This document shows positions 36,842 to 47,156 of a stretch of DNA of 50,179 nt, in pieces. Source of the DNA: Pelargonium nanum. Taxonomy: Eukaryota; Streptophyta; Magnoliopsida; Geraniales; Geraniaceae. Within the stretch, counting starts at the first letter, position 1. Each line of letters starts with the position of its first letter. The notes under the pieces are model-generated. The model was not told the origin of the DNA and did not search any database. It saw nothing but the letters and a program-made list of their open reading frames with translations. The stretch lies in NCBI GenBank assembly GCA_036897485.1, contig JAYMTF010000142.1, positions 1 to 50,179 of the forward strand. The letters are read 5' to 3'. The translations under genes and the position numbers were made by a program.

Positions 36842-36881
36842 CACCGTTTGAACCTCATGTTAAAAGCCGCATACTCTACCA
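36842..36881 (-). tRNA. truncated tRNA-Lys(UUU)-like remnant next to a palindrome
   Basis: On the minus strand TTGGTAGAGTATGCGG is a clear D-arm 3' side plus anticodon-stem 5' side, and CTTTTAA is a standard Lys UUU anticodon loop. TGAGGTTCAAAC follows as T-arm 5' half and loop. The 3' side of the anticodon stem is shortened by about three bases and the 3' T-stem does not pair. The tRNA likeness stops abruptly at the D-arm, where GGGATCC (36884-36890 on the plus strand as GGATCCC), a member of the palindrome class, replaces the expected 5' half. This is the best single case for a palindrome marking a break point. Confidence 0.45.
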
Positions 36882-37889
36882 AAGGATCCCAAAACCAGGC
36901 AGAGCTTCTTATTAGCTAGTAAAAGTCTTGCAAGTTTGGATTCCTTTGTCTAGTAAATCTGAGTCGTCAAGTTAGTAAACGCTATCGTTTCTTATACTTG
37001 TTAAATAAGTCTAAATGGAACCAAGTATATTAAAAACCTTGGGATTTACCACTCTCAAGTCTCAAGGTAAACGAATTAATAAAATCATATTAAAGTTTGA
37101 TTAGTAAAGGTAGTAAAATTTTAGTTGCTTTTTTTAGTAAGTTTTATCTTAGTTTATACTACATACCTACACTGCGGGATGCCCTTGTATCCTCCATCTC
37201 AATACGCAAATAAATACTGAAGTTCTATTTTATTTTCTAGAAAACCCTCTTGAATAGGAAATGGATCCCCCTTAACGTAAAAGCTTAATCAAGTGTAATG
37301 GCTAGCTAGAACAAAATATTAGTCTATCGGCGCAGGGAATCGTATTTGATGCTATACGTGAATCCAAACCCAGCTAAGACGCATCCTTTAATCTAGCATA
37401 ACAGGATACAACTGCTTTGTATGACAACTATTTACCTTTGAGGACATTAAGTTTAATACACATTAATAGGATCCTTAGTTATATGGAAAATTGTCCAAAC
37501 TAAAACTAGACTTTCCAAGAGTTTTTTGAAAGGGATTAACCTGAAGTAGGCATCTTTACGATAGCGAATTGCTTAGTAGCCCCAATTTATTTTCAAGGGG
37601 TAGAGCTTTACTATAGGCGGTTTTTAAATAAATATATTTTTTGTAAAAAGACTTTCAAAAAAAGCCCCCAGAGCTCTGATTATATTTACGCACTTAGTAC
37701 TTAAAAAACGCATGGATGAAAGTATTAAGGCATCGGAGATTAGAGCTTTAAACAAGAATTCTGTTGATTAAACCGAGCGGGCTGAATTAGTAGTACTCAT
37801 AAAACATAAGTGAGCGCTTTAAGTACGTCAAAAATGCACTTTATATATTTAAAAGCAGCAAAATATCTAAAAGGAAACTCTAGTCATAG

Positions 37890-37947
37890 AAGTCTTATGG
37901 GATTAGAACCTACGACCGCTAGATTAGGAGCTCGGCGTTCTGACAAC
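37890..37947 (-). tRNA. tRNA-like remnant, identity unclear
   Basis: On the minus strand, GTCGTAGG-TTCTAAT-CCCAT is a T-arm (inner G-C pairs fit, one mismatch). It is preceded by CAGAACGCCG and AGCTCCTAATCTAGCGG, which has the feel of an anticodon arm with CTCCTAA as loop, though the stem pairs only partly. No acceptor stem was identified. The plus-strand open frame 37810-38031 overlaps it and is likely incidental. Confidence 0.35.
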
Positions 37948-38034
37948 GTAAAACACTTGTACTTGTACACATCCCTAACCAAAGTAGACCTTATTTATAA
38001 ATTTTATTTATATCTAGCCAAAGAGACATAGAAA

Positions 38035-39000
38035 TCAGAGAGTCAGGAAAAGTTCTCTTTTAATTGTGCGATCTACACTACACGTAATCCCCGCAAAGCC
38101 AATTTCAGTAATCTCGAAAGCTCCATTCAGTTTATTGATAAAAAGGGAAGTACTCCACTAACAAACTAAGTCGAACCCTAGGTTTTAGCCAAGGATAAAC
38201 GCGTCTTGTTGAATAATACTTTTTTAAGAAATTAACTTTAAAGAAGCTGCTAAGGACCTCACTCATAAGGAATTAGAAATGCACCCTTTTGCCAGTCAGT
38301 AAGAATGAAAAAGGATTAGACTTCAACTTAGGAGAACTCACTATATATTCTTTTAGAGTTAAATTTAGAATTATTGTTGTACTTTTTATCGTCTAAATAA
38401 GGACCCATCTAAGCTATATAGCCTAGACCTAGAAAAAGAACTAGATTCCAAAAAAGTATTAGAATAATTGGACAAATTAGAAGCTAATTATATACTATGT
38501 AGTTTAGGATAAGTTTCAATACATTTACAACCAAGATATAGAAACTTTAAACGTTGCAATGAAAACTCTCTTTCTATAAAAGTTTTTCCTTTTCTTTGGC
38601 TTTTTGCCGCGCAACTTCGTAGGACTTAACGCTTACAAATTGTCTAATTACTTTACTGTTCTCCACAATCTTAAGAAACTAGAGTTCAAGTAAGCATTAT
38701 TAATAGTAGAATAATTTTATACTATTCTAAATTTAAAGCCGTTATTACTTTAATGGTATTGAGGCAACAAGAATTACACCGCAAGGTTTTTTACGAAAGG
38801 AGGAAGGGATACTTTAAGAAGCTTCGGGCAAAAAAGGCTTTGATTTAATATTTTAGTAGTACCAAAGAATCTAATTTTTTGGATTTATAGCACCTATAGA
38901 CAATTTAAAGTACTTATATAAAGTAGGTTGGTATAAACACGCAAGTCCAAAGAATAGAGAGTATAAAGTCAAGGGTATTTTTAAGACGAAGCAAGTAAGC
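38035..39000. other. AT-rich spacer
   Basis: No gene was seen. The stretch 38700-38770 is A+T-rich with a partial inverted repeat (AATAGTAGAATAATTTTATACTATT at about 38700-38725), seen by eye only. Confidence 0.4.
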
Positions 39001-39520
39001 TGTTGATGTTGCTTCTAGTGTACGGTTCACTATTCTAATACTCTCCTGCATTAACCTTCTTCGGATGACCTCAGGGGCTAACAAGGATTTTATCTATGCA
39101 CTATTAAGTTTTATCTCCTCCTTAGTGATAAGAACATGGGACAGGAGGGATACACCTTAAGAACTAGAACTATTTATACTGTCTATACCGATTACTATCT
39201 CTTATACTCTCTAATACAATACTTAAGAAGAATTACTATACTTTATTATATTCTATACTTCCTTAGTACTATAACTACTTCCTAGCTACAAAACTACAAT
39301 AAGGGAATACAAGTATCTCTTCTTCTATCTCGCAAGTCTCTCTTGTAGTAAAGTCTATCTTCTCTCTAACTCCTATCCTAACTAAAGCTCATAAGGACTC
39401 CTAAAACAAAGAATTAAGTAAGAAAAGAGGTCTAGGACAAAAGACTACTAAACAACAAGTTATTCAGAGTAAGAGGAGAACTAAGTCATAAAGATAAAGA
39501 AACAAGTATGATAGGTATTA
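39000..39520 (+). repeat. degenerate dispersed repeat unit, copy A
   Basis: Copy A of a unit also seen as copy B (39525-40190) and copy C (41800-42410), all on the same strand. Shared landmarks are a GGG-rich phrase, an ATTAAGTTT stretch, the core GAGGGATA(C/T)A(C/T)CTT about 90 bases later (39139 in A, about 39655 in B, about 41919 in C), a long A/C/T-rich stretch short of TG, and GCTC-TAAG/AAGTCATAAAG phrases near the end. A and B are head-to-tail about 516 bases apart. All frames look protein-like but are interrupted, so no product is proposed. It looks like the relic of a repeated coding element. Confidence 0.4.
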
Positions 39521-39524
39521 TAAT

Positions 39525-40190
39525 GTGTGGTATGTCTCTTCATTGAACTATCAGAAGTTACCCTACCTTACTACGTCCCGGTCGGGAAGGGTAATGCTCT
39601 CAATTATCTATTAAGTTTCTCTGCTCTCTGCTCCCGTGTCAGTAACAGCAGGGAGAAGAGGGATATACCTATTATATAAGACTATCTATAACTATTTAAC
39701 AACTAGACTGTCTATTTAAACTACTGTACATACTAAAGAAAGACTACTCTAACTCCAAAATTAGTATTTACAATAACTACAATAGCTACAACTACAAGAA
39801 GAGTATAATTATATCCTTTATAAGAAAGCTGTCTCTCCTAACAAAAAGGGAATAGAAAGTTCTAGCTCCTAAGAAAACTTATAAAACCTAGGCTAATAAG
39901 TAAGTCATAAAGAAGAGTAAGGTTACCTGGCTACAAAGACAATTACAAGTTATAGCTCTTAAGAGTGGTATGATACAGAGTATCAATACAAACGCAAGTC
40001 AAATAGGTAATAGAAAAAACCAAGGTAAGTTTCATTAACAGATAGCTATGTTACTAGTTCATACAGTAGCTCTGGAAGATTTAAGACCTAGTAAGGAACT
40101 CCTCAGGTATTCTAAATTAGGGTAATAAAGCTTTTGTATTGCTTCGCATCACCCAGAGATTAAACTTCTGAATTCTTGAAGTTAGTAATG
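39525..40190 (+). repeat. degenerate dispersed repeat unit, copy B, with lysine-rich tail
   Basis: It follows copy A directly. The core AGAGGGATATACC is at about 39654. The tail (39840-40000) has GCTCCTAAG and AGCTCTTAAGAG phrases, and one frame there reads as a basic protein (KKSKVTWLQRQLQVIALKSG) that parallels copy D at 5.2 kb (SGLALKNF) and copy C (IIALRNLSPG). The relic is broken in every frame. It could be the remains of a mobile element's basic, nucleic-acid-binding protein, but no polymerase, integrase or protease motif is visible nearby. Confidence 0.4.
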
Positions 40191-40779
40191 TAGGTAATAC
40201 AGCAGTAGGGGAAAGATTAGTAAACTCTAACAATTAATTAGTAAATAGTAAAGAAATTTCATACAAGGTATTAGGATAACTCTGGGGATTATACTCCTAA
40301 TTTTTCTAGGGCAAAGAAACTGACAAAAGGAATTGGTTTTTCCTCATATGTTATGCTTTGAAATATCTGGGACTAAAGGAATAGGAGGAGTAGTATTAGT
40401 CACTGTTCCCTCGGTTTCCTCTAGGTTTCCAATTCCGGATAATTAATAATTTAGGGTAAAGGGATTTTAAGGGCTTCTCGTATAGGAAGTAGTTCTGCGC
40501 TCTTTTGAAGTCTAAAGGAAACTTAGAATTAAGGGGTTTTATCTACAACTAGCTAAAGAAGTTTCTTTGTATTTATTAGAATATATGAAAGGGTTTAGCC
40601 TAAAACAGGTTAGGAATTACTGGAAAGGGAAAGTTTGGAAATAGAAAGGGTCCCTTTTATATTACTTATATTACAATTACACAGGAATTAAAATTTTGTG
40701 CTAGTTAGGAATTCCCCGCTATTAATATTGAAGTAAAGTCTTCCTTTTTAATTTGTGGCAAGAGGTTTTTAAGAAGTTC

Positions 40780-40845
40780 TGCTTTAACACTAGGGATTTG
40801 AACCCTCTAAAAATCTAAAGGCTAGTTGCAAGTGAGAACCAAAAA
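40780..40845 (-). tRNA. tRNA-like remnant, T-arm clear
   Basis: On the minus strand AGGG-TTCAAAT-CCCT at 40806-40792 is a T-arm with four pairs and a standard loop. It is preceded by CTTTAGATTTTTAG, where an anticodon arm would lie, and followed by AGTGTTAAAGC as a possible acceptor 3' strand. No D-arm or matching 5' acceptor strand was found. The T-arm alone could be chance, but its position and loop are typical. Confidence 0.3.
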
Positions 40846-41623
40846 AAAGGAAACAAGTCTAAGTAAGGAAGCCGGAGAAAGTCTGAATAATTAAAAACAT
40901 AGTAAAATTTGACGTAAAAGAGGCAAAACGCAAAAACACCTAAAAAGACAGTTAAGCATTTGTTTTAAGCTATTATACATAAGAACTTTGGCATTATTCG
41001 ATTGAATATGTATTCCTTTTTTCCTAAGTCTTTTTGAAAAAGTCTTTACTTAATTATATAAGGGGGTAGTAGTAGCTACAGGTATAGGTTATTGTATAGC
41101 TCTGAAGAAAGTTTTAGTTCGTAAGGAAAGTATTGCAAGTAAGATGGGTATGATATTAGAAACCTGTGCATTATGTACTTTGGTTAAAAGTTATTTGGGG
41201 AATTAAAGTAACAGTCCTGGATTTATAGTAAAGTCTAAATAGGGTCTAAAAGAGGGAGACTGAAACCCAGAATTTTGGGGTTTCTTATTTATTCTTATTC
41301 TTATAAGGTAAAATGGAATTTGTCAAGGTGGATTGGGGTAATAGAAAGTTATTTTAGCCAGGGTTTTTCTTTCTTAAAGTTAATTTATTAGGAAGAGTTT
41401 CACTATATTTTTGAAGCAAGTAAAGAAACTTCTACTTTTAAGGTAATATTTTATTTGATACTCTTTTTTTAGGAATTGCCTTTAGTTACATACTCTCCCC
41501 TTTTACCTGTCTTTAATCGTAAAGATTTGTATTGAAACTCTCCGGAAAAGCTAAGGAATAGCTATCTAGTGTACTTGCTACTAAAGAATCTTAATAAGTC
41601 GAGGGACAAGGCTTACTAAAGAA

Positions 41624-41643
41624 AGTTGCTTTTCCTCTTGTCA
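41624..41643 (+). repeat. 20-base exact direct repeat, copy 2
   Basis: Identical to 22988-23007, same strand. It lies in the spacer about 160 bases before repeat copy C. Confidence 0.7.
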
Positions 41644-41799
41644 TGTCGGGTATTCTCTTTTAGCTTAACTAGGAATCTAAGGAATTTTATAAGTAAAAGG
41701 AAGTTTAATAAATAAAAAAGTAAGGGGCTGAGAGGTTCTAATAAGAAAGGAATTATATGCTATAAGTAAAGTAAGCAGTTTATGGTGGGTTGGTGGTTC

Positions 41800-42410
41800 T
41801 TAAGGTATCTATGTGCTATTATTATACTATCATGAGTTACACTACAGTCGGGAACGATAACTCATTCTAATCTCTCGACGGCCTTTTCCTCTATATACCA
41901 ATAACAACTAAGATAAGAGGGATATATCTTAGAATAGAACTCTCCTATACAAGACTATACTATCAATAACTATTAACTCTAATACAAAAAAAAACTATAT
42001 ACAATATAAGAGGAATACGTTTACTACTATAAGAACTCTAACTAACTATAAGACTTCTTACTATGGAATATAAGGAGTAACATCTTAGTTACAACTACAA
42101 TAAGTATAGGCTGCAATAAGGCTCCTAAGAGTAAGCTACAGAATCTAATAATAGCTCTAAGGAATCTAAGTCCAGGTTATAAGCCAGGCAGTATAGCTCA
42201 TAAGACCCATAAGACTCTAAAGAAAACAGGTATTACAATGAATAGTAAGGCTTTCAAGATAAAGAGTAAAATTCTAACGAAATAAAAACATCTTAAAATG
42301 CACGAAAAAAAGGTCAAACAAAAAACACCCGACTATACCCCTAAACTAGCGATAATTGATATTCTAAATATAAACTTTAAGGTTGTTTGGATTAATCTGT
42401 ATTCCTTTTT
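41800..42410 (+). repeat. degenerate dispersed repeat unit, copy C, with lysine-rich tail
   Basis: The core AAGAGGGATATATCTTAG is at about 41917. Upstream GTCGGGAACGATAACTC parallels the GTCGGGAAGGGTAATGCTC of copy B. The tail (42110-42300) carries GGCTCCTAAGAG and TAGCTCATAAGACC, and one frame reads as a basic protein (NKAPKSKLQNLIIALRNL, then KTHKTLKKTG) matching copies B and D in style and in the ALK/ALR motif. It looks broken. Family membership with A, B and D is by eye only. Confidence 0.4.
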
Positions 42411-42429
42411 ATTAAGCCTTTTTTGAATT

Positions 42430-43630
42430 AAAATGAGTATAGAACTAAAGAGTAATACAAGAATACTCATAGGTATTATACATTATAATACAATACATAC
42501 AATACCTTCCTTTCCTTATTCATTCCTAACAAAAAGGCAAGGAATACAAGTATAGCTACAGGATACAACAACAAGTAGTTTTTGCGGTTTACTAAGTTAG
42601 AACCTCTCACTTACCACGATAAACAACTAGACTAGAAAAGCGCTTCTAAAGGATAAACTTTTCAGGAGTTCTTGTATATACGTACAGCCGGGTGTACTAC
42701 TACGCTAAACTTTGGAATAAGGAAAGCCCACTTTTAGTAAAGAAAGAGACTTATTTATTACAAAAGGTCTTTTACCTGCGAATTCATTGTATATTCAGTG
42801 AGGTTATTCAATTCTTACTACTTATCTTTCAAATTAGACGCTCCTTCCCCTCTGTTCCGTAGGTATTTTAAAACTGAAGCTACTTTTGAGTCTTTAAGCT
42901 AGCAGAACAAAAAGGGCATGCAAACCCTTTAGAAAAAACTCTTGTACGAATGAGGGTCTTAAGTATATATTACAAATCTACTACAAAAAGACGAGAGCCC
43001 TAATCACTTAAATAGATAGATTTTTAAGAGCCTCCTATTCCCAGCCTTACTAATCGAGCATACCTCTAGGTTTTCTAAGACTATATCTTAGTACGACCCA
43101 ACACTCCTCATTTTGAAGTGGTTAGATCGGAGCTTTCTTTTAAGACATGTCAAAGGTTCAAGTCGAGTACTTCTAAGGAATTTCTTTCAAAATATATACT
43201 CTATAAGGCTTGCTACAACAAAAGTAAGCCTAAAAGGGGCTCTTAATTGTGTTGTGGGATGTTATATAAAAAAGAGGTAGGATAGGAAGTGGAATACAGG
43301 TTTATCAAGCTTTTAAGGGAGGCTTGCGCTTGTAATAAGAAGTTTTCTAGTAAAGATGTAGTAACTCTTCCTTAATACGAAATAAGATATCTATAAACAA
43401 TAGGGATTTACTATAAATTTCGGTTAATCAAGAAGGGTTTTTGTTTCTTCGGCTTGTCTAGTAAAATATGGCATATATGTGCTAAAGTTTCATTTTTAAG
43501 GGTAATGAGTTTATTTAGCGGGGATCCTTCTGAAGTAACATGTGCTTGCGAGAAATAAAAGGACTCCTAGAGTAATATCTTGAAAGGCTATCTCACAAAG
43601 TCCTATTTGTAAAATTCTAACTTCCAGATC
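42430..43630. other. AT-rich spacer
   Basis: No gene was called. A T-arm-like AGGTTCAAGTC at about 43153 lacks other tRNA parts. Palindromic motifs are sparse at first and denser after 43500 (GGGGATCC at about 43521). Confidence 0.45.
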
Positions 43631-43786
43631 ATATGAGGCATAACTTGCTGGACCCTGGTTTATACGTATATAACATAGAAGCCCGCTAGGACCTTTTCCC
43701 TATTAGCAAGGTTCTATAAACCAAATAGACTTATGATTGACAAGCATTAACCGACTAAAAAGAAAGTATAGGATGACCTTGGCGAA

Positions 43787-44050
43787 GTGCCCTTACCACA
43801 GGATTTTCGATTGCGAGAATTGCCTTTAAAGGGAAACTTCTTACTTCCCTTAGACCTATACCGGTACTTATTATTGTATTCCCTAACTATAGATCCAGAG
43901 CTGCAGAAACAGAAAGAAGAAATCTTTCATCTTTTCTTTAAACCCCGTACGGTGATTATCCAAAAAGAGTCTTCTGGTTTACTCGATTTGAACCTTTACC
44001 TGCTGATCAAACTAACCCCGCGCATGACGATTAAACTAACCAGTGTTTGA
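43787..44050 (+). CDS. protein-like island of 87 codons, unknown
   Basis: The frame is open from GTG 43787 to TGA 44048-44050. It can be extended upstream through DDLGE to a TAG, and if TAG/TAA are ignored it runs back to a TGA near 43632 with fully protein-like content (FSLLARFYKPNRLMIDKH and more). The product is leucine-rich with charged stretches: LPQDFRLRELPLKGNFLLP, then a hydrophobic LYRYLLLYSL (about residues 25-34), then a helix-like ELQKQKEEIFHLFF (about 39-52) and a basic end. The base pattern is clearly different from background and strong palindromes are absent. No family was recognised. Possible readings are an exon, a decayed gene or a gene with sense TAA/TAG. Confidence 0.4.
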   Translation: MPLPQDFRLRELPLKGNFLLPLDLYRYLLLYSLTIDPELQKQKEEIFHLFFKPRTVIIQKESSGLLDLNLYLLIKLTPRMTIKLTSV

Positions 44051-44054
44051 TTTC

Positions 44055-46180
44055 CTATGTTTATTCAGTATTTACCTTTTAAAAACGGCCTTGCTTGTCA
44101 AATTCCTGTGTCTAATTTAAGCTAACCTCTAAAAGGGAATCCTCAGGCAAGCTTGCTTGTTAATTTGTTTACCGAGAGTCCCGTTCTCCCCCCTTCTTCA
44201 ACATACTTATAAATAGCCCGATTTAAAAGAAAAATATAGGCCTAACTTTATTACTAAAAGATAACTCTTTAATTATGAAAAATGGTAGGGAATTTTTCTC
44301 CTGTGTGTGTTATTAAAGGGTCCCGTACTGGCTTACCAACTAAAATAACAAGCTTCAACTGGTAAGGTAACTGTGAAATGAACTTTTCAGGGACGTTTCC
44401 CCTCTCTAGGACTAGTAACTTATCAATTCTGGGATATTTTTTTCGTTTTATAACTTGCGAAGTAATTTTGGGTTAATAGGATTAGATCTAAATTTTCAAG
44501 TCTAGATTATAAGCTTTGCAAGCTCAGTCTTTTTTAATGAGTTTCTTTTCAAGTGTGCTAAATATGGAGGCTAAAAAAATATCACAAAAGTTAAATAGTT
44601 CTTAAGATAGTCTCTTCTGTGGGTTAACTTAAGATTAATTTTGTATATTAAGATGGAAGTTCGGTTTCTTACTTAATGTAAGTAATAGGGCTTCCCTTTT
44701 TTATTTGTTAAACTAGCATCTCTATTCATAAGGTATCCTGACTGCTGTGGATTTTTTTTCCAAGGCTGCAACTGTATAATTTTACTTACACGCGGCTTTT
44801 CTTAAAGCTATGGCAGCAAGAAGCCCCTAACCTGACGAGAGAGAGCTTTTCTAGTACCTACCCTATAGCTTGCTCAATCCTACAGCCAAAATACGTTTTA
44901 ACTACTTTTTGGAACTCTTTTCTAATTTCTAAACCTGAAAGCAATAATGTTGATTTATCTGGACTTAGTGTTCATTCTGCCGGAGTTTCCGCGTTAAAGG
45001 CATCCCTCATTTCTGGATCTTGCTTTTATTAGGCACTAGTAAGACGTAAGAATTACTCGAGAAGGGCCAGAAGTTCGAATTGAGGCATAACTTCTACAGA
45101 ATTCTTATGTCTCTATCTTTATCCTTTTTTATATAAGTAAAGAGTCTATTCCTTGAGATCCTTTTGCTTTTGCCTGTGTTTTTACTCTTCTGAGAAGTTG
45201 GAGGACTGTTGTAGCGAGAAATTCTATTTATCAATTATTATTTGACTGCGCGCACCTAAGAGAGGATTTTCTTTTTTAAGACCTAAGGTTTTTCACTCTG
45301 TATTCGAAGAGAAATCTACATAAGTCGAGTTTCCTAAATAAGTTAACAAGATTCTCCAAGGAGATGCGGATACTGTAAACCTATTTTTGGGAGTTTAGTG
45401 GGCCCTTTGCATATCAATAGGATTCCTAACAAATTCATGTAGAAGAGACGTTTAAAATACTAAGGGCGGTGACCAAGACTAAGGAAAGTCAAAATCTTTA
45501 TAAGATAAGCGTACCCGGGACTCTCCTCAAGCATTTTACTATAATAAACAAGGTTTTATATACGTTTACCTTATATTTTCTACTGAGCAAAGGCGTATAA
45601 CCGCTCTAACGGGGGTTCTGATATGGATATATTTCAGATTTGACTCAACTGAGGTAATTTATATTTCTAAAGAAGTTCCTTTTGTTTCGAGAAAACCCCC
45701 TCTTTTGTAGGACTTTTTATAATAGATAGGAAACCCTTTATTGTTATCCTTCTTCTCTTGGCATTCTCGATTGGGCCCGAGCTAAACTGCGAGCTTTCCG
45801 AGCACTTTGTATTTATCTGTATCAGTGTTTAGGTTTGTTTATGGGTGTTAAAAGAGGCCCACTTCAACAAGGACCTCTCGTTTTTTCTAGCTGTAAATTA
45901 CCTAGGTGTTTTTGGAATTAGATAATATATGACGGGGTTCAAAACAGTTTAGTCAATCAAGAAAGGACCTTCCGCAGTTATAGAATTTTGTAGGGTAAAT
46001 TATGTATGTCTTAGCCACCAGAGTAGGGTACTTAGGGTCCTCTTTTTAAATTACTACTTAGAGATAAAATATCCTAAGGGTAAAGCAACCTTACTCTGAT
46101 AATGCGCTATTCTATAGGACCCCCATTTACTCTGACTTCCCGGCTTTATTGCAGTACACAAAAGGGATCCCGTAGAGTAG
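44055..46180. other. spacer
   Basis: No open frame or RNA gene was recognised. An isolated AGAAGTTCGAATTGAGG at about 45069-45085 resembles a T-arm only. Motifs of the GG-N-CC class continue (44160-44190, 45420, 45900, 46040). Confidence 0.45.
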
Positions 46181-46186
46181 TCATAG

Positions 46187-46414
46187 GTCAAACTGCTTAT
46201 AAAAAATATAGGGAATCAAAAACTTTATACCTTGTTATCAGTACATTTTGTTGTATCTAAAACCTCTTCCGGGATACACACTTATTATCACATAAGGTTT
46301 GAGAGGGGTCCACAACTAAATCGGGAAAAGCTCAATAAAGAACAACCCGTGCTAGGAAATTTCTCAGGCCTACGACTCGAATATTATGGCCTAGGGGATT
46401 TCAAAAAGAATTGA
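46187..46414 (+). CDS. protein-like island, 75 codons, unknown
   Basis: The frame is open after a TAG at 46184-46186 and ends at TGA 46412-46414. The only starts are TTG (46232) and an internal ATG-like position near the upstream end. The product reads VSKTSSGIHTYYHIRFERG, then a basic/polar stretch (LNREKLNKEQ) and NFSGLRLEYYGLGDFKKN. A second frame over the same bases also looks protein-like if TAA/TAG are read through, so the right frame is uncertain. The next island starts 71 bases downstream in another frame, as split exons would. No family was recognised. Confidence 0.3.
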   Translation, partial: VKLLIKNIGNQKLYTLLSVHFVVSKTSSGIHTYYHIRFERGPQLNREKLNKEQPVLGNFSGLRLEYYGLGDFKKN

Positions 46415-46484
46415 CTCCCTTGTAATAGAGAATAAAGTATCTAAGTATAGTTGAATTATCAAATCCGAGAGTTCTTTTGCTAAG

Positions 46485-46703
46485 TTGAGAATTTGGAACA
46501 CATGCTTACAATTGCAAGATTTATCGCATCATTTAACAAACACAAGCAAGGGGGCGCCCTCCTTTAGAGAAAGCGAGGAATTTACCGTCCCGATAAAAGG
46601 ATACTTTACCAGTTTTGTTTTATTAAACCTCAGCCTTATTTTGTTAATCCGCAGAATACAGGAAACTCCTTTCCAATATTCTTTATTAATGGCTAGAATT
46701 TAA
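46485..46703 (+). CDS. protein-like island, 72 codons, one possible membrane segment
   Basis: Opens at TTG and ends at TAA. The first part is polar (WNTCLQLQDLSHHLTNTSKG), then acidic/basic (FRESEEFTVPIKGYF). A hydrophobic segment at about residues 43-56 (FVLLNLSLILLI) is followed by arginines, compatible with a single membrane span and a basic inner end. It is rich in CA steps compared with the spacer. It lies 71 bases after the previous island on the same strand; whether they belong to one gene is unknown. No family was recognised. Confidence 0.32.
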   Translation: MRIWNTCLQLQDLSHHLTNTSKGAPSFRESEEFTVPIKGYFTSFVLLNLSLILLIRRIQETPFQYSLLMARI

Positions 46704-46709
46704 GTAGAC

Positions 46710-47150
46710 AGGACCCGGTTCCTTAATATTTTAGACTTTTCCTTCTTAACTGAATAGAGAAATTCTGCAAGTCAAGACCTCCTGTAGAACAAAAAGAAAT
46801 CCTAAGGGGGTCATGTTAAGAATATTCGGCTGTCTTTTCTTGTAAATACGCATACATTATTAAAAGGGTGCTCCTGGATTTTCAAGAGTGGCTTACTCGT
46901 TAGTACTGGAATAATTTAACCCATAAGTCTTTGGCATAAGATTCCCACAAGGCATTATAAGGATCAAAGTTTACTTGATTTTTAATAAAAACCAAGATTG
47001 AAAGTATACCCTTTTTATTATAACTAGAAGCCTAAAAAGAACACAAAAAATCTAAAATGAAGGCAGCTCGCTTATTTAGAAACCTTTGCTTAGGCTCCAG
47101 ACATCCTGATATTAAAAAAATCTATAAGAACTCCTGTAAAAACTAGAATA
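46710..47150. other. AT-rich spacer
   Basis: No gene was seen. A few GG-N-CC motifs occur, e.g. near 46710 and 46872. Confidence 0.45.
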
Positions 47151-47156
47151 AAACGA

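Larger units (their letters stand above)
40200..41790. other. spacer between repeat copies, holding one tRNA-like piece
   Basis: Apart from the tRNA-like stretch at 40780-40845 and the second copy of the 20-base repeat (41624-41643), I see nothing recognisable. The stretch is G/T-leaning on this strand, unlike the A/C/T-leaning repeat units on each side. Confidence 0.4.

Noticed and set aside
37810-38031. Plus-strand 73-codon frame
   Set aside because: It passes antisense through a tRNA-like piece, which explains the best-looking part of the translation.
39000-42410. Naming repeat units A-C as an LTR element or other retroelement
   Set aside because: No terminal repeats, polymerase, integrase or protease motif could be recognised; only basic low-complexity stretches are seen.
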